Origin: Clostridiales bacterium
Lineage (GTDB): Bacteria > Bacillota > Clostridia > Saccharofermentanales > Saccharofermentanaceae
NCBI GenBank assembly: GCA_017962145.1
Contig: JAGCVX010000009.1
Coordinates: 62,001-126,000 of the forward strand
DNA: 64,000 nucleotides
Reading direction: 5' to 3'
Shown here: piece after piece, positions 15,247-24,420 of the stretch
Layout of the letters: every line of letters begins with the position of its first letter
Position numbering within the stretch: the stretch's first letter is position 1
The notes under the pieces: generated by a model
Told to the model about the DNA's origin: nothing
The model's database searches: none
What the model saw: only the letters and a program-made list of their open reading frames with translations
Position numbers and translations under genes: made by a program

Positions 15247-17481
15247 TTACTGTGCCTCCGTAGTAGGTTCCGAATTGCCCGGATTCTGTGGATTCGGGTT
15301 CGGGTTAGGGTTTGGATTCTGAGGATCCGGATTACCCGGGCCCGGCTGCTGAGTATCCGGAGTCGGACTCGGAGTCGGTGTCGGTTCCGGAGTCGGTGTC
15401 GGTGTCGGTGTCATCGTCGGCTCCGGACTCGGTGTCGGTGTAGGAACCGGTGTCGGAGTCGGGGTCGCCACGCTCTGCTTAAATACAGCCACAAGGATCA
15501 CATCGCCTTCCGGCATGATAAATGTATAGGTCGCCGAGTAGCTTACCGGATTACCATACTGATCCTGCCATCCGGCAAATTCATAACCGATATTCGGAAC
15601 AGCCGTGATCGTTACGGCAGAGTTCTGCGGATATACGCCATCACCGGATACAGATCCGGATCCGTTGACGGAAAGGATAACGTTAAATCCGATGATCTCC
15701 GGAGTCGGAGTCGGTGTACCGCCACGTGATACATCTTCCGCCGTTCCGACATAAACACGGATCGCGGACTTTCTCTGTACGATCGTACCCGGTGCCGGGT
15801 CAGTAAGCAGGATGAAAAGCTGTTCTTCCGGCAGATTCATCGCACGGAGTTCATCGCTCATCTCGATCGCGCCCAGAACGAGTTCCGCCTTATCGATCTC
15901 TTCTCTTGCGGTCTTCAGATCCATGTTGATGATTCTCGGGACTTCGATCTCAGTCGACTTCTGGCTGAAAACGATCGTGATATCGGCTTTCGGCATGATC
16001 GGTGTGCCGGCCGGCGGTTCGGTACGGATGACGACGCCTTCCGGAACAGAGTCATTGATCTCAGGACGGATAGAAACGTTATATTCGTTCGGATCGCCTC
16101 GTAAGATCTCATATACTTCGTTGTACTTCATGCCTGCATAATCCGGAAGTTCAACTGCATCCGGAGATTTGCTGACAGTAAACTCAAGAATATTGACGGT
16201 ACTGTTGCTCTTGATCTCCATACCCGGCTGGATATTCTGACGGATGATAACGCCCGGAGCATAATCGGTACGGACTTCATATCCTGCGACACGGTAAGCA
16301 GTAAACTGTTTTTCTTCAAACTCCTGCTGCACTTCCGCGATCGTCTTACCGACGTAGTTTTCGACAACAAATACATTATTTGTTTCCTGCTTAACGGACT
16401 TCTTCAACGTATCCGTAATCAATACGGTAAGACCGATCAGGAAACCGATGATCACTACTACGACTGCAACGACGATAGCATTATCCTTCCAGCGGGAAGC
16501 TCTTCTCGTCTTGATGGAGCGCTCGATATCTTTCAACTTTCCATAGTTGGGCTCCTGACGGATCGAAGGCTGACCATTCGGCACATCCTGCGAAGGAACT
16601 GTTCCCTCGGCTGCAGCATTTACGATACCATACGAGCCATTCGGGTCGACCATAAGGGCATCGAGCTCCGCGACCATCTCACGGATGGACTTATAACGAA
16701 GTTTCGGATCTTTCTGCATAGCTTTCTGGATGATGGCATCAAGTCCCTGCGGAACGCCCGGAACAAAAGACGAAGCATACGGAACAGGCTCCTGAAGATG
16801 CTTGACCGCGATTGCGACAGAGTTTTCTCCGTCGAAAGGAACTCGACCGGTTACCATCTCAAAAAGCGTAACACCCAGAGAATAAATATCGGAACTCGGG
16901 CTGACGATACCGCCTCTTGCCTGCTCCGGAGAGAAATAATGAACCGATCCCAGAGCACCACCGGATGTCAGTGTGATCGTGTGATTCGTTGATGCGTGTG
17001 CGATACCGAAGTCTGTTACCTTTGCGATACGCTCACGAGTGATCAGGATATTGTGCGGCTTGATATCTCTATGTACGATACCGTTCTGGTGAGCGGTATC
17101 CAGCGCCATACCTACCTGGATGACGATCGGTACCGCGACTTTCCAGTCAAGATGACCGTTCTGAAGGATCATGTCCTTAACAGTGATACCTTCCACATAT
17201 TCCTGCACCATATAGCGGATGCTGCCTTCCTGACCGACACCGAAAACGTGTACGATGTTGGCGTGGGAAAGCGACGAAGCCGCTTTGGCCTCTGTATCAA
17301 ATCTCTTGATGAACTCCAGATTGTTGGCAAAATCCGGTTTTAAAATCTTAATGGCTACATTCATGCCGGAAGAAAGGTCCGTTGCCAGATAGACATCGGC
17401 CATACCGCCGCTGCCGATCAGCTTGACGATTCTGTATCTTCCACCTAAGATCGTCCCTTCAAGGTTCATAGTCGTACTCAT
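15247..17481 (-). CDS. prkC: PASTA Ser/Thr kinase with extra InlB-like repeat and Thr-Pro tail
   Basis: A eukaryotic-type kinase that senses muropeptides or lipid II and controls wall synthesis, dormancy exit and stress. Residues 16-275 form the kinase: GSGGMADVY loop, K45 in VAIK, HRDIKPHN at 137-144, DFG at 157-159, then a basic juxtamembrane stretch and one membrane helix at about 334-356. Outside are three PASTA units (about 370-438, 440-508, 510-580). What follows is unusual: a divergent InlB B-repeat-like domain (NVILSVNGSGSVSGDGVYPQ through AGWQDQYGNP to about 668) and a tail of alternating Thr-Pro and Asn-Pro residues to the end at 744. Known PrkC/StkP proteins usually stop after the PASTA units. 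Cognate phosphatase gene is 9 nt upstream. Confidence 0.95.
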   Translation of the reverse strand: MSTTMNLEGTILGGRYRIVKLIGSGGMADVYLATDLSSGMNVAIKILKPDFANNLEFIKRFDTEAKAASSLSHANIVHVFGVGQEGSIRYMVQEYVEGITVKDMILQNGHLDWKVAVPIVIQVGMALDTAHQNGIVHRDIKPHNILITRERIAKVTDFGIAHASTNHTITLTSGGALGSVHYFSPEQARGGIVSPSSDIYSLGVTLFEMVTGRVPFDGENSVAIAVKHLQEPVPYASSFVPGVPQGLDAIIQKAMQKDPKLRYKSIREMVAELDALMVDPNGSYGIVNAAAEGTVPSQDVPNGQPSIRQEPNYGKLKDIERSIKTRRASRWKDNAIVVAVVVVIIGFLIGLTVLITDTLKKSVKQETNNVFVVENYVGKTIAEVQQEFEEKQFTAYRVAGYEVRTDYAPGVIIRQNIQPGMEIKSNSTVNILEFTVSKSPDAVELPDYAGMKYNEVYEILRGDPNEYNVSIRPEINDSVPEGVVIRTEPPAGTPIMPKADITIVFSQKSTEIEVPRIINMDLKTAREEIDKAELVLGAIEMSDELRAMNLPEEQLFILLTDPAPGTIVQRKSAIRVYVGTAEDVSRGGTPTPTPEIIGFNVILSVNGSGSVSGDGVYPQNSAVTITAVPNIGYEFAGWQDQYGNPVSYSATYTFIMPEGDVILVAVFKQSVATPTPTPVPTPTPSPEPTMTPTPTPTPEPTPTPSPTPDTQQPGPGNPDPQNPNPNPNPNPQNPGNSEPTTEAQ

Positions 17482-17490
17482 GCTTTCTCC

Positions 17491-18234
17491 TTACTTCTTT
17501 TTGATCTCGCATTCCGCGATGATCATGGATATGTTATCCGTTCCGCCTGCACCATTGGCCAGATCCAAAAGGACCTGCGCGCAATACTCCAGGCTCTTGT
17601 GCTTTCGAAGCACTGCTCGTATCGTCTTGTCCTCGACGCATCCGTAAAGACCGTCCGAACAAAGCAGGATCACGTCCCCGTTGGACATATCCACGGTAAA
17701 CGTGTCGGGCATTACATATTCATTTACACCCAGCGAGCGCAAAAGCATATTGCGCTTCGGATGTGTCCGTGCCTCTTCTTTCGTGATGGCACCGGAATCC
17801 ACCATCTGCTGGACCAGCGTATGGTCGGTCGTCAGCTGCTTCATGTGCTGACCGTGAAGCAGATAAAGGCGACAGTCACCGATATGCGAGACATAGAGCT
17901 TCTTGTCACGAAGGACGGCGACCGTGATCGTCGTACCCATCCCACGGTAACGAAAGCTTCCAAGGGATTCAAGATATACCTTTACATTCGCTTTTTCAAG
18001 TGTAAAAGAAAGAAGGCGTAGAAGTTTCTCGGGGTCGTCTGTCTCAAAAAGGTAGTCATTGAGGGCTTCCTGTACATAATCGACCGCGATCCGGCTGGCC
18101 AGTTCTCCGGCGGCATGACCGCCCATTCCATCCGCAATGACGAAGCACTCATCTTTGCCAACAGAAAAAACAGCCAGACAATCTTCATTATTTGTGCGCA
18201 CCAGACCTTTGTCGGAGACGCTCACAACGTTCAT
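17491..18234 (-). CDS. prpC: PP2C-family protein phosphatase, partner of PrkC
   Basis: Removes phosphate from PrkC and its targets. The metal-binding aspartates are in RTNNEDC, VIADGMGGHAAGE and LLCSDGLYG, with GDCRLYLL in between; 247 aa is usual for PrpC/Stp. The start ATG 18232-18234 shares one base with the rlmN stop codon (TAATG), so reinitiation is expected; the longer frame into rlmN is discarded. The rlmN-prpC-prkC-rsgA order is conserved in Firmicutes. Confidence 0.95.
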   Translation of the reverse strand: MNVVSVSDKGLVRTNNEDCLAVFSVGKDECFVIADGMGGHAAGELASRIAVDYVQEALNDYLFETDDPEKLLRLLSFTLEKANVKVYLESLGSFRYRGMGTTITVAVLRDKKLYVSHIGDCRLYLLHGQHMKQLTTDHTLVQQMVDSGAITKEEARTHPKRNMLLRSLGVNEYVMPDTFTVDMSNGDVILLCSDGLYGCVEDKTIRAVLRKHKSLEYCAQVLLDLANGAGGTDNISMIIAECEIKKK

Positions 18235-19271
18235 TATGCCTTCTTCTCCTGCAAACCTCTTCGTAACTGACCGCATGCGGCCATGATGTCGGTTCCCATC
18301 TCACGCCGCAGCGTGACTGTCATCCCCAGTTTCTCGAGCAGTTCCTGGAAAGCCTTTACGGACTTGGCCGGACTTCTCTTAAACGGGCTGCCGTCAAATT
18401 CATTGGCGGCGATCAGGTTGATATGGCAATGGATCCCGCGAAGGACAGAAGCCAGTTCCCTGGCACATTCCGCAGTATCGTTGACACCCGCAAACAGCGA
18501 GTATTCAAAGGTGATACGGCGGTTCGTCTTCTTCTCGTATTCCCGGCATGCGTCCAGCAGCTCCGAAAGCGAATATTTATTTGCGATCGGCATGATGCTC
18601 TTTCTCAGTTCATCATTCGGCGCATGCAGAGAAACGGACAGATTCACCTGCATATCAATCTCTGAAAATTGTAACATTTGCGGCACAAGTCCGCAAGTTG
18701 AGACCGTGATATGTCGGGCTCCGAGGTGGAGTCCCTGCTCATCATTGGCAAGTCTCAAAAATCCTATCAATTCATCGAAATTATCAAACGGTTCACCGAT
18801 CCCCATGACTACGACGCTGTGGATACGTTCCTGTGCGTAGTTTCCGGTCAGAAGCACCTGTCCGAGAAGTTCGCCGCGCGTAAGCGAACGGCCGAATCCG
18901 GCATGTGCAGAAGCACAGAACCGGCAGCCCATCTTACAGCCGGCCTGGGACGAGATACAAACGGAAAGACCCGTCTTATACCGCATCAGGACCGTTTCGA
19001 TACAGTGTCCGTCATAAAGGCGGAAAACGAATTTCTGTGTACCGTCGATCTCCGAAACCAGATGTTTTTCTACCGTCATGCTGTCAAAGATCAGATCCTG
19101 ACGGACTCTCTCCTTAAAATTCGCCGGGAGATTCGTCATCTTTTCCGTATCGAGTACACCCTTGATGAGCCACGAATAGATCTGTCCGGCACGAAACTTC
19201 GGAAAACCCGCTTCTTTCACATATTCTTCCCACTCAGGAAGGGTCAGATCCAGTACAAATCTCTTCTCCAT
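18234..19271 (-). CDS. rlmN: Dual-specificity RNA methyltransferase RlmN
   Basis: A radical-SAM enzyme that puts a C2 methyl on A2503 of 23S rRNA (and A37 of some tRNAs). The [4Fe-4S] cysteines are in CKMGCRFC, preceded by TGLSVCISSQAG; a further conserved cysteine near the C-terminus (MAACGQLR) forms the methyl-carrying residue pair. Start at ATG 19269-19271 (MEKRFVLDLTL), sharing a base with the rsmB stop (TGATG), 345 aa. Confidence 0.96.
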   Translation of the reverse strand: MEKRFVLDLTLPEWEEYVKEAGFPKFRAGQIYSWLIKGVLDTEKMTNLPANFKERVRQDLIFDSMTVEKHLVSEIDGTQKFVFRLYDGHCIETVLMRYKTGLSVCISSQAGCKMGCRFCASAHAGFGRSLTRGELLGQVLLTGNYAQERIHSVVVMGIGEPFDNFDELIGFLRLANDEQGLHLGARHITVSTCGLVPQMLQFSEIDMQVNLSVSLHAPNDELRKSIMPIANKYSLSELLDACREYEKKTNRRITFEYSLFAGVNDTAECARELASVLRGIHCHINLIAANEFDGSPFKRSPAKSVKAFQELLEKLGMTVTLRREMGTDIMAACGQLRRGLQEKKA

Positions 19272-20644
19272 CACATCTTCCTCCTCATCTTGGAAATAAA
19301 GAAGCCGTCCCATCCGCCTTCATCCGGAAGCAGCGTGATCATGCCGCGCTTCGCCCCTTCTGCTACAGTCGGGATCTTTTTCAGGCAGTCCGGAAGGATA
19401 TCCGACATATCGACGGCTTCGAAGTCCTCGTGTTCTTCTAAAAATGCACTGACCCGCTCTTCGTTTTCGTTTGGGTTGATCGTGCACGTGCTATATACCA
19501 GGTAGCCGCCTCTCTTTACTCGAAGGGCGCTGTTTTCAAGGATGCTCTTTTGTACAGGGAGCAATGACTGCATCTTCTCATAAGACATGGAAAGACGGAT
19601 ATCCGGCTTTCTGTGAAGAAGACCCATACCGCTGCACGGTACATCCGTAAGGACCAGATCATATTCGGAAAGAAGCTTTTCCATTTCTTCAGGAAGATAT
19701 GTCGCGTCATACGGCATCGTACGGATACACGTAAGACCCAGACGCGATGCGGTCTCATCTACCATCTGAAGACGGACGGCATTGGCATCGAGAGCATCGA
19801 TACGTCCCTTATCTCCCATGATCTCCGCCAGATGCGCGGTCTTTCCGCCCGGCGCACTGCAAGTATCGAGTACATCCCAGCCGCTTTCAGGCGCAGCCAG
19901 AACTCCGACCAGCATCGCTGACAGACTCTGCACGGAGCAAAGGCCCTCGCGATAAGCACGAGTATTGGAAATATCCATTCCCTCGCCTTCTAAAACATAG
20001 GCGAAAGGCAGTTCATCTTTTTCAATATGAAATCCATCTTCGGCCAGGATCTCGATCAGCGCGCCATCGGAAGAAAGCACCTTCTGGTTCTGGCGAAGCG
20101 TGACTTTCGGTTCTTTAAGAAACGATTCCAGGATCGAGCGGGCTTTTTCTTCCCCGTACCACTTCACGATACATCCCGTCAGTTCTTTGGACAAAGAATA
20201 CTTCAGATCGATTCGCTTTGCCGGAAATGCTTCGATCATGTCCGGGCCCTCGGTTACGACTTTACGAAGGACTGCATTGACCAGACCGGCAGCTCCGGGA
20301 TTACTGACTTTACGTGTGAGACTTACGATCGAGTCAACAGCCGCATAGTCTTTCACGCCATAGGAAAACAGCGCCTGCCAGGCACCCATCCGAAGACAGG
20401 TTCTCACTTTCGGATCGAGTGTATTCAGATCTTTTTGCAGGAATCGGTTCAACACATAGTCGATCGTATATACGCGCGTGATCGTTCCGTAGAAAAGTGC
20501 TACGGCAAATGCTCTGTCGCGGTCAGCAAGGGAGCTTTCTTTTAGTTCCTGCTTCAGGACAAGGTTTGAATAGCCCTGATTTTCCAGAACTTCCATCAGA
20601 CAGCGATATGCCGTATTTCTGGCCTCGTCCTGGGTGACGCGCAT
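19271..20644 (-). CDS. rsmB: 16S rRNA (cytosine-967-C5) methyltransferase
   Basis: Begins with a NusB-like RNA-binding domain (about 1-140: AYRCLMEVLENQGYSNLVL) and continues with the Rossmann methyltransferase: DTCSAPGGKTAHLAE as SAM loop, TDVPCSGMGLLHRKPDI with one catalytic cysteine and YSTCTINPNENEERV with the second. 457 aa is normal. Coupled on both sides by single-base overlaps with fmt and rlmN, as in other Firmicutes. Confidence 0.96.
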   Translation of the reverse strand: MRVTQDEARNTAYRCLMEVLENQGYSNLVLKQELKESSLADRDRAFAVALFYGTITRVYTIDYVLNRFLQKDLNTLDPKVRTCLRMGAWQALFSYGVKDYAAVDSIVSLTRKVSNPGAAGLVNAVLRKVVTEGPDMIEAFPAKRIDLKYSLSKELTGCIVKWYGEEKARSILESFLKEPKVTLRQNQKVLSSDGALIEILAEDGFHIEKDELPFAYVLEGEGMDISNTRAYREGLCSVQSLSAMLVGVLAAPESGWDVLDTCSAPGGKTAHLAEIMGDKGRIDALDANAVRLQMVDETASRLGLTCIRTMPYDATYLPEEMEKLLSEYDLVLTDVPCSGMGLLHRKPDIRLSMSYEKMQSLLPVQKSILENSALRVKRGGYLVYSTCTINPNENEERVSAFLEEHEDFEAVDMSDILPDCLKKIPTVAEGAKRGMITLLPDEGGWDGFFISKMRRKM

Positions 20645-21609
20645 CAGGCTTCGTCCTCCATCTGCTTTCCGACTTCGTAGTTATGGGCGCAGTCGATGGC
20701 CTTCATACGCTTACCGGAAGCCGGCTGTAGTTCCAAAAGCAGGATCGGGCGATCCTGGCACATTACGGCAAGGGTACCCTTCTTCGCAGCGATAACGGTG
20801 CCCGGAAGCGGTTCACCATGAGCTTCACGATAATTTGCAAGAAGACTCTCGCAGGCAGGATCCGCATATGCGTCATAGATCTTGAGCTTGGCGCCCTTCC
20901 ACATCGTTACGGCACCGGGCCACTCAGAAAGCGCGCGCACCTGCGCATCGATCACATCCGCCGGATCATTCCAGTTGATCTTTCCCTGCTCTTTTGTGAT
21001 CGGCGGAGAAACCGTCGCCTGATCGTTATCCTGTGCAACAGGAGTGATCTTCCCATCCAGATAATCCGGAAGGGTGCGGATCAGAAGGTCCGCGCCGACG
21101 TTCGCCAGCTGATCCATCAGCTGCGGAGTATGGATTCTTCGATCGATCGTGATGGCTTCGGATGTCAGGATATCACCTGTATCCATACCTTCATCCATCT
21201 TCATGATGGTCACGCCCGTCTTCTCGTCACGATTTAAGATCGACCACTGTACCGGAGCCGCACCGCGGTATTTCGGAAGGAGCGATCCGTGTACATTTAC
21301 ACATCCGTATTTCGGAAGATCCAGCATCGTCTTAGGAAGGATCTTTCCGTAGGCCGCCGTGATGATCAGATCCGGCGCATATTCTTTTAACTGCTCAAGC
21401 GCTTCCGGCGTACGAAGAGATGCCGGCTGCCAGACAGGTATACCAAATTCCGTCGCCACTTCTTTTGCCGGCGGCGGGGTCAGGATCATCTTTCTTCCCT
21501 GAGGTTTATCCGGCTGGGTCACACAGCAGACGATCTCATACTCTGCTTTCACCAGCGAACGAAGTACACAAGCCGCAAAATCCGGCGTTCCCATAAATAC
21601 GATACGCAT
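20644..21609 (-). CDS. fmt: Methionyl-tRNA formyltransferase
   Basis: Formylates initiator Met-tRNA using 10-formyl-THF. Conserved segments: MRIVFMGTPDFAACVL, the catalytic region SLLPKYRGAAPVQWSI with the Asn-His-Asp set (NVHGSL, then MDTGDIL), and the C-terminal OB-like tRNA-binding domain. I start at ATG 21607-21609, discarding 32 residues that lie in def. The next gene upstream is def, the deformylase that later removes the same formyl group; the pair is a standard operon. Confidence 0.97.
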   Translation of the reverse strand: MRIVFMGTPDFAACVLRSLVKAEYEIVCCVTQPDKPQGRKMILTPPPAKEVATEFGIPVWQPASLRTPEALEQLKEYAPDLIITAAYGKILPKTMLDLPKYGCVNVHGSLLPKYRGAAPVQWSILNRDEKTGVTIMKMDEGMDTGDILTSEAITIDRRIHTPQLMDQLANVGADLLIRTLPDYLDGKITPVAQDNDQATVSPPITKEQGKINWNDPADVIDAQVRALSEWPGAVTMWKGAKLKIYDAYADPACESLLANYREAHGEPLPGTVIAAKKGTLAVMCQDRPILLLELQPASGKRMKAIDCAHNYEVGKQMEDEA

Positions 21610-21610
21610 A

Positions 21611-22108
21611 TTAAGACTCCGCTTCTTCCGGATCGTTTTCGCCTTCTTCCTCTTCCTCGACTTCAACGACCTTGTCGATAAAGAGAACGCCATCCAGATG
21701 GTCATTTTCGTGGCAGATGCATACTGCTAAAAGACCATCGGCTTCCATATCAAACCACTCGCCGTTACGATCCTGTGCACGCACACGGATCTTCTCCGGA
21801 CGCTCAACATAACCGCTCTTACCCGGGCAGGAAAGACATCCTTCCATACCGAGAGCAGCACCTTCTCTTTCATAGATCTCAGGATTGATGAATTCGATCT
21901 TGCCATGCTCGTCTCCGATATCCACGACAAATATTCTGCGCAGGATACCGACCTGTACAGCTGCAATACCGATACCGCGGTTGTCCAGATACATGGTCTC
22001 CGCCATATCGTCCAGCAAAATATGCAGTCTCTCATCGAATTTTTCTACCGGACGGGACTTCTTACGAAGGATCGGATCGCCGTCCACGACAATTTCACGT
22101 AATGCCAT
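21611..22108 (-). CDS. def: Peptide deformylase
   Basis: Removes the N-formyl group from new proteins. The three metal-site motifs are present: GIAAVQVGI (usually G-AAPQVG), EGCLSCPG with the metal cysteine, and CHENDHLDG with both metal histidines and the catalytic glutamate. At 165 aa plus an acidic tail rich in glutamate (EVEEEEEGENDPEE) it is slightly long. The valine in place of proline in motif 1 is a modest departure from consensus. Starts 35 nt after priA's stop codon region with AGGAGATGTAAGAG-type binding site upstream. Confidence 0.96.
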   Translation of the reverse strand: MALREIVVDGDPILRKKSRPVEKFDERLHILLDDMAETMYLDNRGIGIAAVQVGILRRIFVVDIGDEHGKIEFINPEIYEREGAALGMEGCLSCPGKSGYVERPEKIRVRAQDRNGEWFDMEADGLLAVCICHENDHLDGVLFIDKVVEVEEEEEGENDPEEAES

Positions 22109-22143
22109 CTCTTACATCTCCTAAGACAAGTATGATACCTATT

Positions 22144-24387
22144 TTACCACATCGCATCGATATCGACAGAAATCGAGTATCCATAAGTTGCATAAGATTG
22201 CTGCAGTTTCATGAATCCGTCTGATAAAAGTGCCTTATTTTTCGCTCGAACGACGATCTGGTAGCGGTACCGGTTCAAAAGTTTCGGCATATTCGCCGGG
22301 CAAGGACCTAAGATCAGCATGTCCTCACCAAGGCCTGCCGCCATCTCACGAAGCGTGCCCGCAACCATCTCCGCCTGGTTCGCGCAGATGGTCTCATTTT
22401 CATGCGTGATCATGATACCGCCGAGCGCGCGGAACGGCGGATAGTCAAGTGCCTGACGGAACTTCACTTCACTTTCGTAGAACTTCTCATAGTCCTGCGA
22501 TGCGGCGTAGTGGAAGATCTCCGCATCCGGTGTGAATGTCTGGATGAAAACATGTCCGGGGCAGTCTCCGCGTCCTGCACGTCCGCTGATCTGCGCCAAT
22601 AATTGAAATGCTCTTTCCTTCGAACGATAGTCGCTCTGCCAGAGAACGTTGTCCGCCCCGAGGATACCGACCACCGAGACCTTCGGGAAGTCATGTCCCT
22701 TGGCGATCATCTGCGTTCCGACAAGGATATCGGCCTCGTGATTTCTGAATTTCTCCAGGATCGCTTCATGCGCGCCGCGATACGACGTCGTGTCCTGATC
22801 CATACGAAGGATACGTGCATTCGGGAAATCCCCGGACGCCCAGTCTTCGAGTTTCTGGATACCATCTCCTCTTTCGCTGATATATTCGCTTCCGCACGAA
22901 GGACAGGTATCGGGCATCGGGATGACCTTGCCGCAGTAATGGCAGATAAGAAGCTTGCGCCGTCCCATCGTCTTCGTATGAAGGGTCATCGGAACTTCAC
23001 AGTCCGGGCAGCATACCATCTCTCTACAGGAATGGCAGAATACTTTTTTCGAATAGCCTCGGCGGTTTAAAAGCAGCATCACCTGCTCGCCTCTTCCGAG
23101 CGCGTCTTTCATGGCTTTAAAAAGCTTACGGCTGAAGACCGAACGGTTCCCGTTATCGATCTCATCCTGCATGTCTACGATCGACACCTCCGGAAGCACC
23201 GCTCCGCCGACGGCACGATGATGCAGCTCGAGAAGTTTCATGTAGCCGTGTTTTGCCGCGTAAAATGTCTCGACCGAGGGAGTCGCCGATCCGAGAAGAA
23301 GCTTGATGCCGGCTTTATGGGCGCGGTATCTGGCTACATCTCTTGCCGAGTAACGAAGCATCGTATCGGCCTTATAGGACGCGTCATGTTCCTCGTCGAG
23401 GATGATGAGCTTGAGATTTTTGATCGGAGCAAAGACCGCGGATCTTGCGCCGACAACGATCTGCACTTCACCCTTCTGGATCATCTTCCAGGAATCATAT
23501 CTTTCTTTCGCAGTAAGTCTGCTGTGCAATACGGCGATACGGGTCGGAAAACGCGCCTTGATGCGTGCGACCGTCTGCGGTGTCAGCGAGATCTCCGGCA
23601 CCAGATAAAGAACACTTCCTCCGGCTTCGAGGATCTTCTCCGTGATATGCAGATACACTTCCGTCTTACCCGAACCGGTAACACCGAAAAGGAGAAACTC
23701 CTGATGTCCTTCCGCCTCAAGTACCGAGTCCACAGCCGCCTGCTGCTCATCGTTTAACTCAGGCTTTTCTTTTTGGATCTCATATGTCTCCTCCGGAAGC
23801 TCGCGGGATGCCTGCTCCTCTTCCGCCGTGACGTGCACCTGTTCGATCTTGACCAGTTCCTTTGCCGCGAGAGATTCGATCGGCGAACGGGAGATCGACA
23901 GTTCCTGCATTAAGTCAGCAAGCGAGATACGCTGTATCTCTAAAAGCCATTCCAGGACCCGTATCTGCTGCAGTGATCCGATCGATTCACTCTGCAGCGC
24001 CTCGATCGCTTTCTGCTCACAGGTAAGCGAAACCATAAGACGGTTCTTACCCTTTCTCTGTGTTACCAGAGCCGGGACCATCAGGTGCATCGCCGAACCG
24101 TAGGTGGAAGCATAGCGCTTCGTCACAAAACGCAAAAGCTCGAGCTGCTCTTCATTTAAAACGGGATCCTGCTCCACGATAGCGTCGAGGTCTTTACACT
24201 TATACTTGGATTCGGACTTCTCGGCAAGTTCGAGGATCAGCGCGACGCAGGGACGGTTGCCGTTGCCAAATGGAACGCGGACATACTGACCTACCCGTAC
24301 CTGATCGATAAGTGATTCCGGTACGTTGTAGTCAAAGACCTTATTCGTCTGCCATACGCTCTCGCGAAGGACTACTCTGGCAATCAT
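22144..24387 (-). CDS. priA: Primosomal replication restart helicase PriA
   Basis: A 3'-5' DNA helicase that reloads the replisome at stalled forks. In 747 aa: an N-terminal DNA 3'-end binding domain (VFDYNVPESL, GQYVRVPFGNG), Walker A FGVTGSGKTEVYLH, DEEH box ILDEEHDASYK, a zinc module with cysteine pairs (CHSCREMVCCPDC and CHYCGKVIPMPDTCPSCG) inserted in helicase lobe 2, and the motif GRAGRG. The AAGAGG site precedes the ATG by 8 nt. It lies between polC and def, the order usual for Clostridia. Confidence 0.97.
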   Translation of the reverse strand: MIARVVLRESVWQTNKVFDYNVPESLIDQVRVGQYVRVPFGNGNRPCVALILELAEKSESKYKCKDLDAIVEQDPVLNEEQLELLRFVTKRYASTYGSAMHLMVPALVTQRKGKNRLMVSLTCEQKAIEALQSESIGSLQQIRVLEWLLEIQRISLADLMQELSISRSPIESLAAKELVKIEQVHVTAEEEQASRELPEETYEIQKEKPELNDEQQAAVDSVLEAEGHQEFLLFGVTGSGKTEVYLHITEKILEAGGSVLYLVPEISLTPQTVARIKARFPTRIAVLHSRLTAKERYDSWKMIQKGEVQIVVGARSAVFAPIKNLKLIILDEEHDASYKADTMLRYSARDVARYRAHKAGIKLLLGSATPSVETFYAAKHGYMKLLELHHRAVGGAVLPEVSIVDMQDEIDNGNRSVFSRKLFKAMKDALGRGEQVMLLLNRRGYSKKVFCHSCREMVCCPDCEVPMTLHTKTMGRRKLLICHYCGKVIPMPDTCPSCGSEYISERGDGIQKLEDWASGDFPNARILRMDQDTTSYRGAHEAILEKFRNHEADILVGTQMIAKGHDFPKVSVVGILGADNVLWQSDYRSKERAFQLLAQISGRAGRGDCPGHVFIQTFTPDAEIFHYAASQDYEKFYESEVKFRQALDYPPFRALGGIMITHENETICANQAEMVAGTLREMAAGLGEDMLILGPCPANMPKLLNRYRYQIVVRAKNKALLSDGFMKLQQSYATYGYSISVDIDAMW

Positions 24388-24420
24388 GCAAGAATCCTCT
24401 TTCTTATTCTTCTCGTTACA

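Noticed and set aside
15290..15480. GT-rich simple repeat (CGGTGTCGGTGTCGG type)
   Set aside because: It encodes the Thr-Pro tail of PrkC. Similar stretches at 40.3-40.8 and 60.05-60.14 kb are likewise linkers of secreted proteins.
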